A stretch of 38,507 nt of DNA from Syntrophobacteraceae bacterium (GCA_025454175.1 JALOOX010000047.1:1-38507); one strand, 5' to 3'; counted from the stretch's first letter, positions 9,302-18,587 are shown. Program-made: numbers and translations. The notes: a model not told the origin generated them from the letters alone.

Positions 9302-9847
9302 ATGCAGGTTTCCAAGTTGTTGAAGCAGGAACAGGATGCCATCCTGAACCAGTGGTTTCGTATGATCCTCGAGACGTACAATCCAGAGACAGCCAGTCGG
9401 TTGCTTAAAGGGAAGAACCAGTTCTCCAACCCCGTGGGACACACGCTTCGGCAGGGTCTCGAGGGGGTCTATGGTGAGCTGGCCGGAGAGCTGCGCCCCG
9501 AAAAGATGCGCACCTATCTGGATCTCATCATCCGTGTCAGGGCCGTTCAGGAGTTTTCGCCCGCCCAAGCCATTGCCTTTGTCTTTCTCTTGAAGAATAT
9601 CATTCGAGAAAAGTCGAAAAAGGAGGCCTGGACGAACCTGATTTCCCAGGATGATCTGCTCGAATTCGAGCAGAAGATCGACGAGTTGGCACTGCTTGCC
9701 TTCAACGTGTATTCGGATTGTCGTGAAAAGTTGTACGAGCTCAGAGTGAACGAGGTGAAGAACAGGTCCTTCCGACTTCTCCAGCGAGCCAATCTGCTGG
9801 CGGAAATTCCGGAGTTGGAGGAGGGGTCGGGAGAGAGCGACGCTTGA
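9302..9847 (+). CDS. RsbRD N-terminal-domain-like protein at the head of the dsr operon
   Basis: 181 residues, all predicted helix, no membrane segment or signal. Its start (LLKQEQDAILNQWFRMIL) and overall pattern resemble the globin-like RsbRD_N sensory domain seen in stressosome RsbR proteins and histidine-kinase regulators, here without any effector domain. From memory, similar small proteins often precede dsrM in sulfate reducers. ATG at 9302 was chosen (GGAAAGG ten bases upstream); an in-frame ATG at 9248 would add 18 residues. It ends 34 bases before dsrM and is probably the first gene of the operon. A role in sensing redox state or in complex assembly is inference only. Confidence 0.7.
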   Translation: MQVSKLLKQEQDAILNQWFRMILETYNPETASRLLKGKNQFSNPVGHTLRQGLEGVYGELAGELRPEKMRTYLDLIIRVRAVQEFSPAQAIAFVFLLKNIIREKSKKEAWTNLISQDDLLEFEQKIDELALLAFNVYSDCREKLYELRVNEVKNRSFRLLQRANLLAEIPELEEGSGESDA

Positions 9848-9881
9848 CAACCACAAATGTTTCAAAAAGAGGGATGGTTAC

Positions 9882-10874
9882 ATGGGCATGGAGTTCTCCT
9901 TAGGCATAGTTCTGGCGCTTGTTGCGGCGGCCTTCGTGGGCGTGAAGGTGGCAGGCATGACCTACTTCTTCGGAGTGGTCGTACCGTACATCGCCATCTT
10001 CACATTTTTGGGAGGGTTCATATACCGGGTCCTCGGTTGGGCCAGGTCACCGGTCCCCTTCCGCATCACGACTACGGCTGGCCAGCAGATGTCTTTTCCC
10101 TGGATCAAACAGAACAAACTGGACAACCCAACCACGACGGTGCAGACCCTCGGCCGAATGGCCCTGGAAGTGCTCACGTTCCGGTCGCTGTTCCGCAACA
10201 CCAAGCTGGAATACAGGGAAGGCCCCAAGGTTGCCTACAGCCTGGAGATATGGCTGTGGCTGGCGGCCCTGGCTTTCCACTATTCCTTCCTGGTGATTTT
10301 CGTGCGGCACCTGAGGTTCTTCCTGGAGCCCGTTCCCGGATTGATCCACGGCCTCGACCGCGCCGACGGCTTCCTCCAGTGGGGGCTCCCGGGGGTATAC
10401 CTCACCGACCTGGTTTTCGTGGCGGCCGTGTCATACCTCTTCATCCGAAGGGTCATCATTCCCCAGATGAAGTACATTTCACTGCCGGCGGACTATTTCC
10501 CGCTTTTCGTTCTGCTGGGAATGGGCATCAGCGGCATCCTCATGCGATATTTCATCAAGGTGGACCTCACCAAGGTGAAGGAGCTGGCCCTCAGCATCGT
10601 CGCCTTCCAGCCCAAGGTTCCCGAGGGAATCGGCGTGATCTTCTACATCCATCTGCTTCTGGTGTGCACGCTATTCGCCTATTTTCCCTTCAGCAAGCTC
10701 ATGCACCTGGGCGGGGTCTTCCTGAGCCCCACCCGGAACCTTCCCAACGACAACCGCATCAAGAGGCACATCAATCCTTGGAACTATCCCGTGAAGACCC
10801 ATACATACGCCGAGTATGAAGACCACTTCAGGGAGAAGATGATCGAAGCCGGACTACCAGTGGACAAGGAGTAA
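9882..10874 (+). CDS. dsrM: DsrM, cytochrome b subunit of the DsrMKJOP membrane complex
   Basis: 330 residues with about six hydrophobic helices of the NarI-like cytochrome b family. Histidines within or near helices (AFHYSF, FVRHLRF, YIHLLL, KLMHLGG) are candidate ligands of two b hemes. DsrM is thought to oxidise menaquinol and pass electrons to DsrK, which then supports reduction of DsrC trisulfide in the cytoplasm. A ribosome site GAGGG lies eight bases before the ATG. dsrK begins two bases after the stop, in the standard MKJOP gene order. Confidence 0.95.
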   Translation: MGMEFSLGIVLALVAAAFVGVKVAGMTYFFGVVVPYIAIFTFLGGFIYRVLGWARSPVPFRITTTAGQQMSFPWIKQNKLDNPTTTVQTLGRMALEVLTFRSLFRNTKLEYREGPKVAYSLEIWLWLAALAFHYSFLVIFVRHLRFFLEPVPGLIHGLDRADGFLQWGLPGVYLTDLVFVAAVSYLFIRRVIIPQMKYISLPADYFPLFVLLGMGISGILMRYFIKVDLTKVKELALSIVAFQPKVPEGIGVIFYIHLLLVCTLFAYFPFSKLMHLGGVFLSPTRNLPNDNRIKRHINPWNYPVKTHTYAEYEDHFREKMIEAGLPVDKE

Positions 10875-10876
10875 AA

Positions 10877-12496
10877 ATGGCTGCAATTCCCAAAGCTAAG
10901 GATCTTGTGATCGATTATACGCTGCCCAAGACCCCCTGGTGGGACACGCCGGCGGTCTTCAGGCCGGGAAACTTCGCCTATCCGGGAAAGGCCAAGAATG
11001 TCGCTGCGGTTGGGATGCCCAACCCCAGGGAATGGTCTCCGCTGGATGAGGATTGGAAGCTGCCTTCCAATTGGAAAGAAATCATTTTCGAGGGTATGCG
11101 GGAGCGTCTGGATAAATTTCGGTCCCTCAAGATATTCATGGACATCTGTGTCCGCTGCGGCGCCTGCGCGGACAAGTGCCACTTCTACATCGGGTCGGGC
11201 GATCCCAAGAATATGCCGGTGCTCCGGGCGGAGCTGCTGCGGTCGGTGTACCGCAAGGACTTCACCCTGGCCGGAAAGATCATGGGCAAGATGGCCGGCG
11301 CCCGGGAGCTCACCGAGGACGTGGTCAAAGAGTGGTTCATGTACTTCTTCCAGTGCACCGAGTGCCGCCGCTGCTCGGTCTTCTGCCCGTACGGCATCGA
11401 TACGGCCGAGGTCACCATCATCGGCCGTGAGCTCCTGAACCTCCTCGGGCTCAACATCGACTGGGTCATGGGGCCCGTGGCCAACTGCTACCACAACGGA
11501 AACCACCTGGGCATCCAGCCCCACGCCTTCAAGGACATGATCGAGTTCTTCGTGGACGAGATCGAGGCCGTGAACGGGGTGCGCGTTGAGCCGACGTTCA
11601 ATCGCAAGGGCGCCGAGATTCTGTTCATCACGCCCTCGGGGGATGTGTTCGCGGATCCCGGTACCTACACCCTCATGGGCTATCTCATGCTGTTTCATGA
11701 AATCGGGCTTGACTACACCTGGTCCACCTATGCCTCGGAAGGCGGCAACTTCGGGTTCTTCACGTCCCACGAGATGATGAAGCGCCTCAACTCCAAGATG
11801 TACGCCGAGGCCAAGCGGCTGGGCGTGAAGTGGATCCTGGGGGGCGAGTGCGGCCACATGTGGCGTGTCATCAACCAGTACATGGACACCATGACCGGCC
11901 CCGCCGATTTCCTCGATGAGCCGGTCTCCCCGATCACGGGGACGAAGTTCGAGAACGCCAGGACCACCAAAATGGTGCATCTTGTGGAGTTCACTGCGGA
12001 TCTCATCAAGAACGGCAAGCTCAAGCTCGACCCGTCCCGTAACGACCACCTGCGGGTGACCTATCACGACTCCTGCAACACGTCGCGCGGCATGGGCTTT
12101 TTCGAGGAGCCCCGCTATGTCCTTCACAATGTCTGCAACAATTTCTTCGAGATGCCGGCCGGAACCACCCGGGAGCAGACCTTCTGCTGTGGCAGTGGCT
12201 CGGGCTTGAACACCGACGAGATCATGGAGCTCCGGATGCGGGGCGGTCTGCCGCGAGCCAACGCCGTCAAGTGGACTCAGGAGAAGCATGACGTCAATAT
12301 GCTGTCCTGCATCTGCGCCATCGATCGCGCCGTGCTGCCGCCCCTCATGGACTACTGGGTTCCCGGTGTCGGCGTAACGGGCGTTCACGAACTGGTGGGC
12401 AACGCTCTCGTGATGGAGGGCGAGACCGAGCGGACCACCGATCTCCGTGGGGAACCTCTAGCGGGAATGGAGGAAGCTGAGAATGAAGATCTATAA
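10877..12496 (+). CDS. dsrK: DsrK, HdrD-like iron-sulfur catalytic subunit
   Basis: 539 residues. Two ferredoxin-type [4Fe-4S] motifs are seen: C91-C94-C97-C101 and C160-C163-C166-C170. The C-terminal half carries two cysteine-rich CCG-type segments (GGECGHM, HDSCN, then FCCGSGSG and SCICAID), as in heterodisulfide reductase HdrB/HdrD, where they bind a non-cubane cluster that handles disulfides. In the complex DsrK faces the cytoplasm, with DsrC trisulfide as the accepted partner. AAGGAG precedes the ATG. The 3' end overlaps dsrJ by 14 bases. Confidence 0.96.
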   Translation: MAAIPKAKDLVIDYTLPKTPWWDTPAVFRPGNFAYPGKAKNVAAVGMPNPREWSPLDEDWKLPSNWKEIIFEGMRERLDKFRSLKIFMDICVRCGACADKCHFYIGSGDPKNMPVLRAELLRSVYRKDFTLAGKIMGKMAGARELTEDVVKEWFMYFFQCTECRRCSVFCPYGIDTAEVTIIGRELLNLLGLNIDWVMGPVANCYHNGNHLGIQPHAFKDMIEFFVDEIEAVNGVRVEPTFNRKGAEILFITPSGDVFADPGTYTLMGYLMLFHEIGLDYTWSTYASEGGNFGFFTSHEMMKRLNSKMYAEAKRLGVKWILGGECGHMWRVINQYMDTMTGPADFLDEPVSPITGTKFENARTTKMVHLVEFTADLIKNGKLKLDPSRNDHLRVTYHDSCNTSRGMGFFEEPRYVLHNVCNNFFEMPAGTTREQTFCCGSGSGLNTDEIMELRMRGGLPRANAVKWTQEKHDVNMLSCICAIDRAVLPPLMDYWVPGVGVTGVHELVGNALVMEGETERTTDLRGEPLAGMEEAENEDL

Positions 12497-12899
12497 TGGC
12501 AAATACATCCTGGCCGGGCTCGGCATCTTCATCGTGCTGGTCACGGTGCCCATCTGGTACAACATGGGCAAGGCGGCTCCCGCCCCCAAACCCAGTATCG
12601 ATACGCCTGTCATCAATCAGATGAAGGAAAAGCAGTGTGTTCTCCCCAAGGACGAGATGATCACGGGCCACATGCAGTTGCTCAACGACTGGCGAACCGA
12701 GGTCGTGCGCAACAAAAACCGGCTCTATGTTGCCGCCGACGGCAAGAAATACAACATGAGCCTCCAGAACGAGTGCATGAGGTGCCACTCCAACAAATCC
12801 CAGTTCTGTGATGCTTGCCACAACTATGCAGGATTGCCCACGGAACAGGGAATCCCCTATTGTTGGACCTGTCACGTTGCTCCGAAGGAGGCCAAGTAA
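12483..12899 (+). CDS. dsrJ: DsrJ, membrane-anchored triheme cytochrome c
   Basis: 138 residues with an uncleaved N-terminal helix (about 8-26) and three c-heme sites: CMRCH (98-102), CDACH (109-113) and CWTCH (127-131). A separate C52 matches the position where DsrJ of other organisms uses a cysteine as a distal heme ligand, giving one heme with His/Cys coordination. The heme domain is periplasmic. A ribosome site GGAGG lies inside the end of dsrK, and the dsrJ stop overlaps the dsrO start by one base (TAATG). Confidence 0.95.
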   Translation: MKIYNGKYILAGLGIFIVLVTVPIWYNMGKAAPAPKPSIDTPVINQMKEKQCVLPKDEMITGHMQLLNDWRTEVVRNKNRLYVAADGKKYNMSLQNECMRCHSNKSQFCDACHNYAGLPTEQGIPYCWTCHVAPKEAK

Positions 12900-13678
12900 T
12901 GGAAAAGAGCAAAAGAGAGTTCCTGAAAGTCAGCGGTCTGTTTGCTCTGGGGCTCGGGGCCCTGCCGCTCGCCAAAGGGATTGCGGCCGGGAGCAACCCG
13001 CAGGTGATGCCGAATCCCGAGGCCCTCAAGGGAAAGCAGTGGGCCATGGTGGTCGACATGAAGAAGTGCTGGGAGAAGGGCAAGGAGGGCTGCAAGGATT
13101 GCCTGGATGTCTGCCACAAGGTCCACAATGTGCCGACCATCGAGGACCATGAGGAAGAGATCAAGTGGATATGGACCGAGCACTACGAGAATACGTTCCC
13201 GGGGCTCGGAAACCCCTATACCAACGAGAAGTTGAAGGGGAAGCCCTTCATCGTTCTCTGCAACCATTGCTCGAATCCCCCCTGCGTGCGGGTGTGCCCG
13301 ACCCAGGCCACCTTCAAGCGGGCGGACGGCGTCACCATGATGGACTACCATCGGTGCATCGGCTGCCGCTTCTGCATGGCGGGCTGCCCTTATGGCGCCC
13401 GGAGCTTCAACTTCCGTGAGCCCAGGGAATACATCAAGGAGTTGAGCTACAAGTACCCCGGCAGGGAGCGCGGCGTGGTGGAAAAATGCGGCTTCTGCGA
13501 CGAACGTCTGGCTGTGGGCCAGCTCCCGGCATGCGTCGAGGCATGCAAGGTGGGGGCCCTGGTGTTTGGCGATCAGACGGACCCCAAATCACCCGTCAGG
13601 AAGCTGCTGGATAACAACTTCACCATCCGGCGAAAACCCGAGCTCGGCACCGAGCCGAACGTTTACTACATCATATAA
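12899..13678 (+). CDS. dsrO: DsrO, periplasmic iron-sulfur subunit with a KR-type Tat signal
   Basis: 259 residues from ATG at 12899 (AAGGAGG seven bases upstream). Residues 4-9 read SKREFL followed by a hydrophobic stretch and an AxA-like region, so this is a twin-arginine signal with lysine in place of the first arginine. The mature part has several ferredoxin-type cysteine sets (CWEKGKEGCKDCLDVC, CNHCSNPPCVRVC, CIGCRFCMAGC, CGFC...CVEAC), as in NrfC/TtrB-like proteins. It would relay electrons between DsrP and DsrJ on the periplasmic side. It lies between dsrJ and dsrP in the conserved order. Confidence 0.95.
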   Translation: MEKSKREFLKVSGLFALGLGALPLAKGIAAGSNPQVMPNPEALKGKQWAMVVDMKKCWEKGKEGCKDCLDVCHKVHNVPTIEDHEEEIKWIWTEHYENTFPGLGNPYTNEKLKGKPFIVLCNHCSNPPCVRVCPTQATFKRADGVTMMDYHRCIGCRFCMAGCPYGARSFNFREPREYIKELSYKYPGRERGVVEKCGFCDERLAVGQLPACVEACKVGALVFGDQTDPKSPVRKLLDNNFTIRRKPELGTEPNVYYII

Positions 13679-13688
13679 GGGGTGCAAC

Positions 13689-14843
13689 ATGCTTGAGAGG
13701 GCGTTTACCGGAGATCAGAAGTATTTCCGATGGCTGACGGTCCTGTTGGTTTTCATCGGGCTGGGCTTCGCGACCTACCTGGTCCAGCTCAACAAGGGCT
13801 TGACCATCACGGGGCTCTCCCGGGATGTCTCCTGGGGCTTCTACATCGCCCAGTTCACCTTCCTGGTCGGCGTGGCGGCCTCGGCCGTGATGGTGGTCCT
13901 CCCCTACTACCTCCACGACGTGAAGGTGTTCGGGCGGATCACGATTCTGGGCGAATTTCTTGCCGTTGCCGCGGTGACCATGTGTCTCCTTTTCATCATC
14001 GTGGACCTTGGTAAGCCCATGCGGCTGCTGAACGTTCTGCTCTATCCGTCACCCAACTCCATCCTCTTCTGGGATATGATCGTGCTCAACGGCTATCTCT
14101 TCATCAACATCATCGTGGGATGGAACGTGCTCGAAGCCGAGCGCAAGGGTGTCCACTACGACAACTGGCTCAAGCCGCTCATCTACCTGTCCATTCCCTG
14201 GGCTGTCTCCATCCACACGGTGACCGCCTTCCTGTACGCCGGTCTGCCGGGCCGGCATTACTGGTTGACTGCCATCATGGCCGCCCGCTTTCTGGCGTCG
14301 GCGTTCTGCTCGGGTCCCGCGCTCCTGATCCTGCTCTCCTACGTGGTCAAGAAGTACAGCAAGTTCGATCCGGGCAAGGAGGCCATAGACCGGCTGTCCA
14401 TCATCATGACCTACGCCATGATCATCAGTATCTTCTTTGTGGGGCTGGAGTTCTTCACGGCGTTCTACAGCAACATCCCGTCCCATAAGCATGCTCTCGA
14501 ATACCTTTTCGTGGGTCTCGAGGGACATGGCAAACTGGTTCCGTTCATGTGGGCCTTCGTGATCCTGGCCATCGCCGGACTGGCGCTGCTCATCAATCCC
14601 AAGACGCGCAAGGATGACAAGACCCTCAAGATCGCCTGTGTCTGTGTTTTCGTGTCCATGTGGCTCGAGAAGGGCCTGGGCCTGGTGGTCGCCGGCTTCA
14701 TCCCCAACCCGTTCGATCATGTCCAGGAGTACACCCCGACGATTCCCGAGCTGATGATCGCCCTCGGGGTCTGGGCCACGGGCTTGCTGGTGCTCACGGT
14801 GCTCTACAAGATCGCCATCTCGGTCAAGGAAGAGGTTGCCTGA
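13689..14843 (+). CDS. dsrP: DsrP, NrfD/PsrC-type integral membrane subunit
   Basis: 384 residues from ATG at 13689, preceded by AAGGGG. Around ten hydrophobic helices are visible, with the family pattern of quinone-interacting NrfD-like proteins (for example VSWGFYIAQFTFLVG near the start). DsrP is thought to exchange electrons between the quinone pool and the periplasmic DsrO/DsrJ. A frame extending upstream to 13566 overlaps dsrO and has no ribosome site, so it was not used. It is the last gene of the operon, followed by a strong terminator about 50 bases later. Confidence 0.95.
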   Translation: MLERAFTGDQKYFRWLTVLLVFIGLGFATYLVQLNKGLTITGLSRDVSWGFYIAQFTFLVGVAASAVMVVLPYYLHDVKVFGRITILGEFLAVAAVTMCLLFIIVDLGKPMRLLNVLLYPSPNSILFWDMIVLNGYLFINIIVGWNVLEAERKGVHYDNWLKPLIYLSIPWAVSIHTVTAFLYAGLPGRHYWLTAIMAARFLASAFCSGPALLILLSYVVKKYSKFDPGKEAIDRLSIIMTYAMIISIFFVGLEFFTAFYSNIPSHKHALEYLFVGLEGHGKLVPFMWAFVILAIAGLALLINPKTRKDDKTLKIACVCVFVSMWLEKGLGLVVAGFIPNPFDHVQEYTPTIPELMIALGVWATGLLVLTVLYKIAISVKEEVA

Positions 14844-14894
14844 CGACTTGATGGCCGGTAAGGTTTCATTGAAATCAGTGTCGTAATCAGCATG

Positions 14895-14927
14895 AAGGCC
14901 CGTTCGCGGAAGGCGAGCGGGCCTTTT
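14895..14927 (+). terminator. Intrinsic terminator of the dsr operon
   Basis: AAGGCCCGTTCGC pairs with GCGAGCGGGCCTT (one G-T pair) around a five-base loop and runs into TTTT. It lies 52 bases past the dsrP stop. Confidence 0.85.
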
Positions 14928-15054
14928 GTGTCAATACGGTCCCCGTCAGTGGATCAAGAGGTAGCGGCATGACGTAGTCTTCACCCCTGCCGCTTCATGG
15001 TGTCGGATTGTATTCCTCGATATTAGCTGGAGTGATTCAGGACGGGGAAGGCGT

Positions 15055-15297
15055 TCAGTAGCGCCCCTGACTCTTTTCAACCTGATCCACGATCACCCCA
15101 CCCACGATTCCGGCCGCGCCGCCTATAGCCGCACCCGCGGCGGGGCTTCCGCCCGTGGCCGCTCCAATGGCTGCTCCACCCGCGGCGCCGATGGCGCCTC
15201 CTGAAAGCATGCGTTGCTGCGTATAGCTCATTCCAGCGCATCCATAAAGCATGGACACCGTCATCAAGATGGCCAGCGCTTTAATGTATTTGCTCAT
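15055..15297 (-). CDS. Small glycine-zipper lipoprotein
   Basis: 80 residues. A signal peptide ends in the lipobox LYGC with the lipidated cysteine at C20. The mature part is dominated by glycine/alanine repeats (GAIGAAGGAAIGAATGG and GAAIGGAAG) of the glycine-zipper type, which form tightly packed membrane-associated helices in SlyB/YMGG-like outer-membrane lipoproteins. GGAGG lies five bases before the ATG. No operon partner; the next gene on this strand is about 290 bases away. A structural or envelope-stress role is likely by family, but specific function is unknown. Confidence 0.85.
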   Translation of the reverse strand: MSKYIKALAILMTVSMLYGCAGMSYTQQRMLSGGAIGAAGGAAIGAATGGSPAAGAAIGGAAGIVGGVIVDQVEKSQGRY

Positions 15298-15469
15298 TTA
15301 AACCTCCATGCCCGTGTTGGTCATTGTCTCCGGTTGATCTGGATAAGCTTCCTTCGATAGCATTCAACCGGCGCCAACATTCCATATAAATTTGCTAAAC
15401 ATCGATTTCCATGCTGTAAAGTCGGCGCTGCATGTCGAGAGCAGCTCCCGAGAGGCCAATGTGTTGAAT

Positions 15470-15543
15470 CTCACCGCAAAGACGCCAAGAACGCAAAGAA
15501 GGACAGACATGGTTCCTTTGCGGCCTTTGCGCCTTGGCGGTGA
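15470..15543. repeat. Interspersed palindromic repeat, copy 1 (CACCGCAAAGACGCC family)
   Basis: Imperfect inverted repeat: a left arm starting CTCACCGCAAAGACGCCAAG and a right arm ending CTTTGCGCCTTGGCGGTGAG enclose about 20 bases. A related copy lies at 29890-29953. I recognise the type as a short palindromic element common between genes in many environmental bacteria. The remaining part of the 15298-15586 gap shows nothing clear. Confidence 0.75.
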
Positions 15544-15586
15544 GAAAATGAAGGTTTTCAGCCTCAACGAGTATAGCGGGACGGGG

Positions 15587-17080
15587 TCAGACCAGGTCGG
15601 GAAGCATCGATCCGGTTTCGAGGAGGTTCCGGTGAAGCTCGAAAGCCGTGGCCAGATCGTGGGGGATGTGACCGGTGCGCGCGCGCTCCATGTAGCGGTT
15701 CAGATAGTCGCGGTACATGGGATGGGCGCAGTTGTCGATGATCCTTCGGGCCCGCTGGGTTGGGCCAAGTCCCCGCAGGTCGGCCAGCCCCTGTTCGGTG
15801 ACGATGACCTGTACCGAGTGCTCGTTGTTGTCGATATGGGGGCACATGGGGACGATGGAGGAGATCTTGCCGCCCTTGGCCGTGGAGGGGCACATGAAAA
15901 CGGCCAGGTAGCTGTTGCGCCCGAATTCGCCGCTTCCTCCTATGCCGTTCATGATGTCCATCCCGTAGAGGTGCGATGAGTTGACGTTGCCGTAGATGTC
16001 GGCTTCGAGGGCCGTGTTGAGGCCGATGACTCCCAGTCTGCGGATGACGCCGGGATGGTTGGAGATCTCCTGGGGTCGAAGGACGATGCGGGGACAGAAG
16101 AAGTCCATGTTGTCATACATGCGTCTCAGCATGTCGGTGGTCACGGTGAGCGCCGTTGCGCTGGCTCCGAGTAGTCTTCCCCTCTCCATGAGCTCCACCA
16201 GGGAATCCTGAAAGACCTCCGAGTACATCATGAAGGGAGGGATGTCCGGGTTGGCTCCGAGCTCGGCCATCACGCCGTTGGCCACATTGCCGACTCCGGC
16301 CTGGAGGGGCAGGAATTCGCTCGGGATGCGTCCGGCCCGCATCTCGTCTACGAGAAAGCGAACCAGAAACTGGGCGATCTTGTGGCCTGGCGTGTCCGCC
16401 GGACTGAAGGGGACCACGTGGTCGGGCTCTTCGTTTTCCACGATGCCGATGACTTTGCCGGGGTCGACCACCGCATAGGGCCATCCAACCCGGGTCAAGG
16501 GCTCGTAGATGGGAATCGGGCTTCGATGAGGCGGGGCGGGAAGAACGACGATGTCCGCCATTTCCCGAAGCCGCATGGAATGGCCGCGGTTGATCTCGAT
16601 GATCACTCGATCGGCATACCTCAGGTACGTCGGGGATGCCCCGATGGACGTGGTGAGATAAACCCTGCCGTCAGGAGTGATTTCGGTGGCTTCAACGACG
16701 GCGAAATCGATTTTTCCGAAGAACCCGAACAGTACCGTCTGGGGAACGTGGGAGAGGTGCATGTCCACGTATTCGACTTCCTGGCGGTTGATCTGCTTGC
16801 GGAGGGTGTTGCCGCTCTGGTACGGCGCGCGCCAGGAAATGGCCTCCGCCCTGGCCAGTTCATCGTCGATGCTTTCGCCACTGGAAGCCCCTGTGAGGAC
16901 GCGGACCTTGAACGGTCTCCCCGCCTCGTGCTCCTGGCGAGCACGGGCTGCGAGGGCGCGGGGAATCACCTTGGCCGCGCCTGCGGGGCTGAATCCGCTG
17001 AAAGAGACCGTGGCGCCATCCGGAATGAGGGAGACGGCCTCGGCCGGAGTCAATACGGGGTAGCGTTTGCCAGGTGTCAT
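15587..17080 (-). CDS. Acetyl-CoA hydrolase/transferase family CoA-transferase (succinyl-CoA:acetate type)
   Basis: 497 residues from ATG at 17080 with AAGGAGAG six bases upstream; the longer frame to 17605 has no support. Length and motifs fit the AarC/YgfH/butyryl-CoA:acetate transferase family: AGVGNVANGVMAELG (261-275), the probable catalytic glutamate E288 in YSEVFQD, and a glycine-rich GGSGEF segment (381-386). Such enzymes move CoA between acetate, succinate, propionate or butyrate in the cytoplasm. In a sulfate reducer or propionate oxidiser this would activate an acid at the expense of another CoA ester. Which pair is used cannot be decided from sequence. It is followed on the same strand only by the lipoprotein. 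Confidence 0.88.
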   Translation of the reverse strand: MTPGKRYPVLTPAEAVSLIPDGATVSFSGFSPAGAAKVIPRALAARARQEHEAGRPFKVRVLTGASSGESIDDELARAEAISWRAPYQSGNTLRKQINRQEVEYVDMHLSHVPQTVLFGFFGKIDFAVVEATEITPDGRVYLTTSIGASPTYLRYADRVIIEINRGHSMRLREMADIVVLPAPPHRSPIPIYEPLTRVGWPYAVVDPGKVIGIVENEEPDHVVPFSPADTPGHKIAQFLVRFLVDEMRAGRIPSEFLPLQAGVGNVANGVMAELGANPDIPPFMMYSEVFQDSLVELMERGRLLGASATALTVTTDMLRRMYDNMDFFCPRIVLRPQEISNHPGVIRRLGVIGLNTALEADIYGNVNSSHLYGMDIMNGIGGSGEFGRNSYLAVFMCPSTAKGGKISSIVPMCPHIDNNEHSVQVIVTEQGLADLRGLGPTQRARRIIDNCAHPMYRDYLNRYMERARTGHIPHDLATAFELHRNLLETGSMLPDLV

Positions 17081-17235
17081 GGGAAGCTCTCCTTCGCTCG
17101 GTTCGAGGTCCGGATCGGCCGCGGGGAGCACCCCGGCCTGCGGAAGCCCGGAAACAGCAATGCATTCAAGGTCGATGCTTCTCGTCTCATGGCGCCATGC
17201 TCGCGGTGTCGGCTCTTTCGGGGTCCCTGAAGTGA

Positions 17236-18234
17236 TCAGGATTCCAGACGGGGCGCCATGAACTCGGGACCGACGGGGGTCTTGATGTGTTTGGTCAGAA
17301 TATGGTCGACTTTTCTGAGATCGTCCTCGGAAATCGCCCATCCTGAAATGCCCGTGTTGTCTTCGGCCTGGACCGGTGCTCGCGCTCCGGCGATCACGCA
17401 GGTGACCCCGGGCTGCTGGAGTGCCCACCTCAGGGCGAATTGGGCCGGGGTCTTTCCATAGGAAGACGCAATCCTTCCGATCTCCCCCACGGCTTTCACG
17501 TACTGCTTGAAACGGTCCGGCTTGAATTTTGGGTCGCCACGGCGGAGGTCCCCCCGGGGGAATTCCTCGCCGCCCGTGAACTTGCCGGTGAGCAGTCCCC
17601 TGCACAGGCCACCGTACACCAGGGTCGCGATTTGACTCGCCATGCAGAACGGAAGAATCTCCCGGTCGGCTTCCCGCTCGAAAACATTGTAAGGCGGCTG
17701 GAGGCTGTGGACCGTTCCCGTGTCGAGACAGGCTCGGATCTGTTCCGGTTGAAAATTGCTGAGGCCGATCCAGCCGATCTTCCCCTCCTCCCGCAGTCGG
17801 ACCATGGCGTCCATGGAGTCTTCAAAGGGGGTTTGAGGATCGGGCCAGTGGATCTGGTAGAGGTCGATGCGATCGATGCCCAGGCGTGCGAGACTGTCCT
17901 CGACCTCCGTCCGGATGCGCTCGGGTTTTGAGTTACGGCGGATGCGCTCCTTTTCGTCCCATTCCAGGCCGCACTTGGTGGCCACCACCACCGAATCCCG
18001 CCGGCCCCATTCCTTGATGGCCTGTCCCACCAGCTTCTCGGACTTTCCGAACCCGTAGACCGGCGCGGTATCGATGAAATTGACCCCAAGCTCCAGGGAT
18101 CTCAGAATCGCCGCCCGGGAGGCTTTGTCATCGGCGCCGCCCCATGCCCACCCTCCGGTGACCCAGGTTCCCAGAACGATCCTGGACACCTTGAGATCGG
18201 TCGTGCCAAAAGAAGTCATCTCCATGGGGGCCAT
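17236..18234 (-). CDS. Aldo/keto reductase
   Basis: 332 residues. The start at 18234 is chosen for AGGAG about eight bases upstream; ATGs at 18225 and 18219 are alternatives. The catalytic tetrad of the superfamily is present: D55 and Y60 (FIDTAPVYG), K87 (VATKCG) and H129 (YQIHWPD). The LGT and IGLSNF motifs place it with YajO/IolS-like (AKR11-13) NADPH-dependent reductases of aldehydes or ketones. It lies 155 bases upstream of the CoA-transferase on the same strand; co-transcription is possible but the gap shows no signal either way. Confidence 0.9.
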   Translation of the reverse strand: MAPMEMTSFGTTDLKVSRIVLGTWVTGGWAWGGADDKASRAAILRSLELGVNFIDTAPVYGFGKSEKLVGQAIKEWGRRDSVVVATKCGLEWDEKERIRRNSKPERIRTEVEDSLARLGIDRIDLYQIHWPDPQTPFEDSMDAMVRLREEGKIGWIGLSNFQPEQIRACLDTGTVHSLQPPYNVFEREADREILPFCMASQIATLVYGGLCRGLLTGKFTGGEEFPRGDLRRGDPKFKPDRFKQYVKAVGEIGRIASSYGKTPAQFALRWALQQPGVTCVIAGARAPVQAEDNTGISGWAISEDDLRKVDHILTKHIKTPVGPEFMAPRLES

Positions 18235-18587
18235 TGTCCAGTCTCCTGCGTCAGAATTGTTTTCAGGGCAGTCCCCAATGCGACGATCCAAAGGAACCGA
18301 CGAGCGGATCACCCGCCTGAGGCGTGTCGTGAGCCATGGATCGCGACTCATCCCGCTTGGGAACGGTCTCTTCACTATTGAGCGGTCATTCTAGGCTCGA
18401 AAATGGACGCTGTCCAGTGGCGGGTGCAGTGGCGGCCGCAGGTGCACCTCCGCGATGCCGGCGAATGGGTGTCCCTGGGGGGCCGCCCATCGACAAGTGC
18501 CGCGGCGGGCTCGGTCCACCTCCGTGAAGAGAGCCGAGCAGGACCAGCAGTCCTGGCGGACCGGGTGAAGCCGGATCGAAAATTTCA

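Noticed and set aside
10784-12388. 534-residue open frame antisense to dsrK
   Set aside because: It mirrors the high third-position GC of dsrK; no family resemblance and no ribosome site.
15364-15567. 67-codon minus-strand frame
   Set aside because: Lies over the palindromic repeat; no ribosome site or signal of a gene.
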